The position numbers were made by a program, and so were the translations under genes. The notes beneath the pieces were generated by a model, which had not been told where the DNA came from, ran no database searches, and was given only the letters and a program-made list of their open reading frames with translations. A stretch of DNA of 6,863 nt, taken from positions 1-6,863 of the forward strand of contig JACCUF010000456.1 of assembly GCA_013811975.1 (NCBI GenBank). Direction: 5' to 3'. How positions within the stretch are numbered: position 1 is the first letter of the stretch; the number at the start of each line of letters is the position of its first letter. Source of the stretch: Geodermatophilaceae bacterium. GTDB lineage: Bacteria > Actinomycetota > Actinomycetes > Mycobacteriales > Geodermatophilaceae. This document shows positions 6,262-6,863 of the stretch, one piece after another.

Positions 6262-6278
6262 GCGTGCACTTTCGCATG
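6259..6278 (-). promoter_or_regulatory. Hairpin covering the phosphotransferase start codon
   Basis: Arms CATGCG (6259-6264) and CGCATG (6273-6278) flank an 8-base loop. In the mRNA the 3' arm contains the AUG at 6261, and the loop holds most of the weak Shine-Dalgarno sequence, so folding could limit initiation. A 6-base stem is short. Confidence 0.25.
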
Positions 6279-6306
6279 CAACCGCCCGATGATGTGGATG
6301 TGACGC

Positions 6307-6795
6307 TCATTGCCGTTCCGGCGTTTGGGTCGAGGCGCTGGCCCGGCGAAGCAGACCCCTGGTCCGGTAGCGGACGTGTGCGGTCAGCGCGATGTTGGTC
6401 GAGGTACGAACGATGTCCGGGTGTGCGACGAGCCGGTCGATGACCTGTTGCAGGTCCCCGTGGGAGCGCGCGACGATCCTGGCCAGCATGTCCGCGTCAC
6501 CGGTGATCGTGTGCACCTCTAGCACCTCGTCGATGCCGGCGAGGTGTTCGGCGACGATGGGGCCTCTCCCCTGCCGGATCTGCACGGTGGCGAAGGCCAT
6601 CACAGTGAAGCCCAGCGCGGCCGGATCCACCTCCGGCCCGAACCCGACGATGACGCCGGTCTTCAGCAGCCGGTCCAACCGCGCCTGCACCGTCCCCCGT
6701 GCCACGCCAAGGCGGCGGGAAGCCTCCAGGACGCCAATCCGAGGCTCGTCGGTCAGCAACCCGATCAGCCGCGCATCCAGACCGTCGATACTCAT
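6307..6795 (-). CDS. Lrp/AsnC family transcriptional regulator
   Basis: This 162-residue protein has the standard two-domain layout of a feast/famine regulator. An N-terminal winged helix-turn-helix spans residues 4-52 (LDARLIGLL, then VLEASRRLGVARGTVQARLDRLLKTGVI). A C-terminal RAM ligand-binding domain spans about 64-138 and contains VHTITGDADMLARIVA (94-109), matching the TGxxD loop that binds amino acids in the family. Such proteins act as dimers to octamers and sense amino acids or related metabolites. The ATG at 6795 is chosen because AGGA (6804-6807) lies eight bases upstream and the fit to family N-termini is good; an ATG at 6804 and a GTG at 6858 are in frame but less likely. The sequence resembles the AsnC-type regulators found beside hppD in actinobacteria, but that neighbour would lie outside the window. 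Confidence 0.92.
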   Translation of the reverse strand: MSIDGLDARLIGLLTDEPRIGVLEASRRLGVARGTVQARLDRLLKTGVIVGFGPEVDPAALGFTVMAFATVQIRQGRGPIVAEHLAGIDEVLEVHTITGDADMLARIVARSHGDLQQVIDRLVAHPDIVRTSTNIALTAHVRYRTRGLLRRASASTQTPERQ

Positions 6796-6812
6796 ACCCG
6801 TCATCCTGACCG

Positions 6813-6830
6813 ACCCGGGCACGTCCGGGT
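6813..6830. promoter_or_regulatory. Candidate Lrp-type operator dyad
   Basis: ACCCGG (6813-6818) and CCGGGT (6825-6830) are perfect inverted arms around a 6-base centre, 18 to 35 bases upstream of the regulator's ATG. Lrp/AsnC proteins often bind such dyads to control themselves and a divergent neighbour. The assignment rests on position and symmetry only. Confidence 0.3.
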
Positions 6831-6863
6831 ATCCGCGCCCCGCCGGGAAGTGGGCCACTGATG

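Noticed and set aside
6796..6858. Longer Lrp-type protein starting at GTG 6858
   Set aside because: The extra 21 residues lie outside the family alignment, and ATG 6795 has AGGA at good spacing.

Overview
The window is GC-rich, densely packed bacterial chromosome and most likely comes from an actinobacterium. The clearest sign is a mycothiol S-conjugate amidase (mca), since mycothiol is the low-molecular-weight thiol of Actinobacteria. A GreA factor close in sequence to the mycobacterial form lies divergently beside it, as greA lies near mca in Mycobacterium. GTG and TTG starts, overlapping genes and the lack of U-tract terminators fit the same group. No IS element, CRISPR array, tRNA or rRNA gene is visible. 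I cannot name the genus.

Layout. Positions 24-4306 on the minus strand form a tightly overlapping four-gene unit. In transcription order it is mca (3401-4306), a one-helix membrane protein (3090-3404), a large MFS permease fused to a dTMP-kinase-like domain (845-3169), and a SAM-dependent methyltransferase with an N-terminal cysteine pair motif (24-848). The junctions overlap by 4, 80 and 4 bases, so translational coupling is likely. The 198-base divergent region 4307-4504 holds two short palindromes and a C-rich/G-rich tandem repeat with quadruplex potential. greA (4505-5014, plus strand) follows and meets a convergent phosphotransferase-like gene (5011-6261, minus) at a shared CTAG that supplies both stop codons. 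An Lrp/AsnC-type regulator (6307-6795, minus) lies 45 bases upstream of the phosphotransferase, with a candidate operator dyad before its start. No gene-free stretch exceeds 300 bases.

How the genes may work together. Mca cleaves mycothiol S-conjugates of electrophiles into a mercapturic acid, which leaves the cell, and GlcN-Ins, which is recycled. The MFS protein downstream, apparently co-translated with the mca unit, is a reasonable candidate for exporting such products or another small molecule; this is inference. Its C-terminal domain looks like thymidylate kinase but has lost the P-loop lysine and glycines, the TREPGG-type arginine and the DR(Y/F) arginine. It is therefore probably a pseudokinase, and the cell should carry another tmk. 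This fusion inside an mca operon is the most unusual thing in the window.
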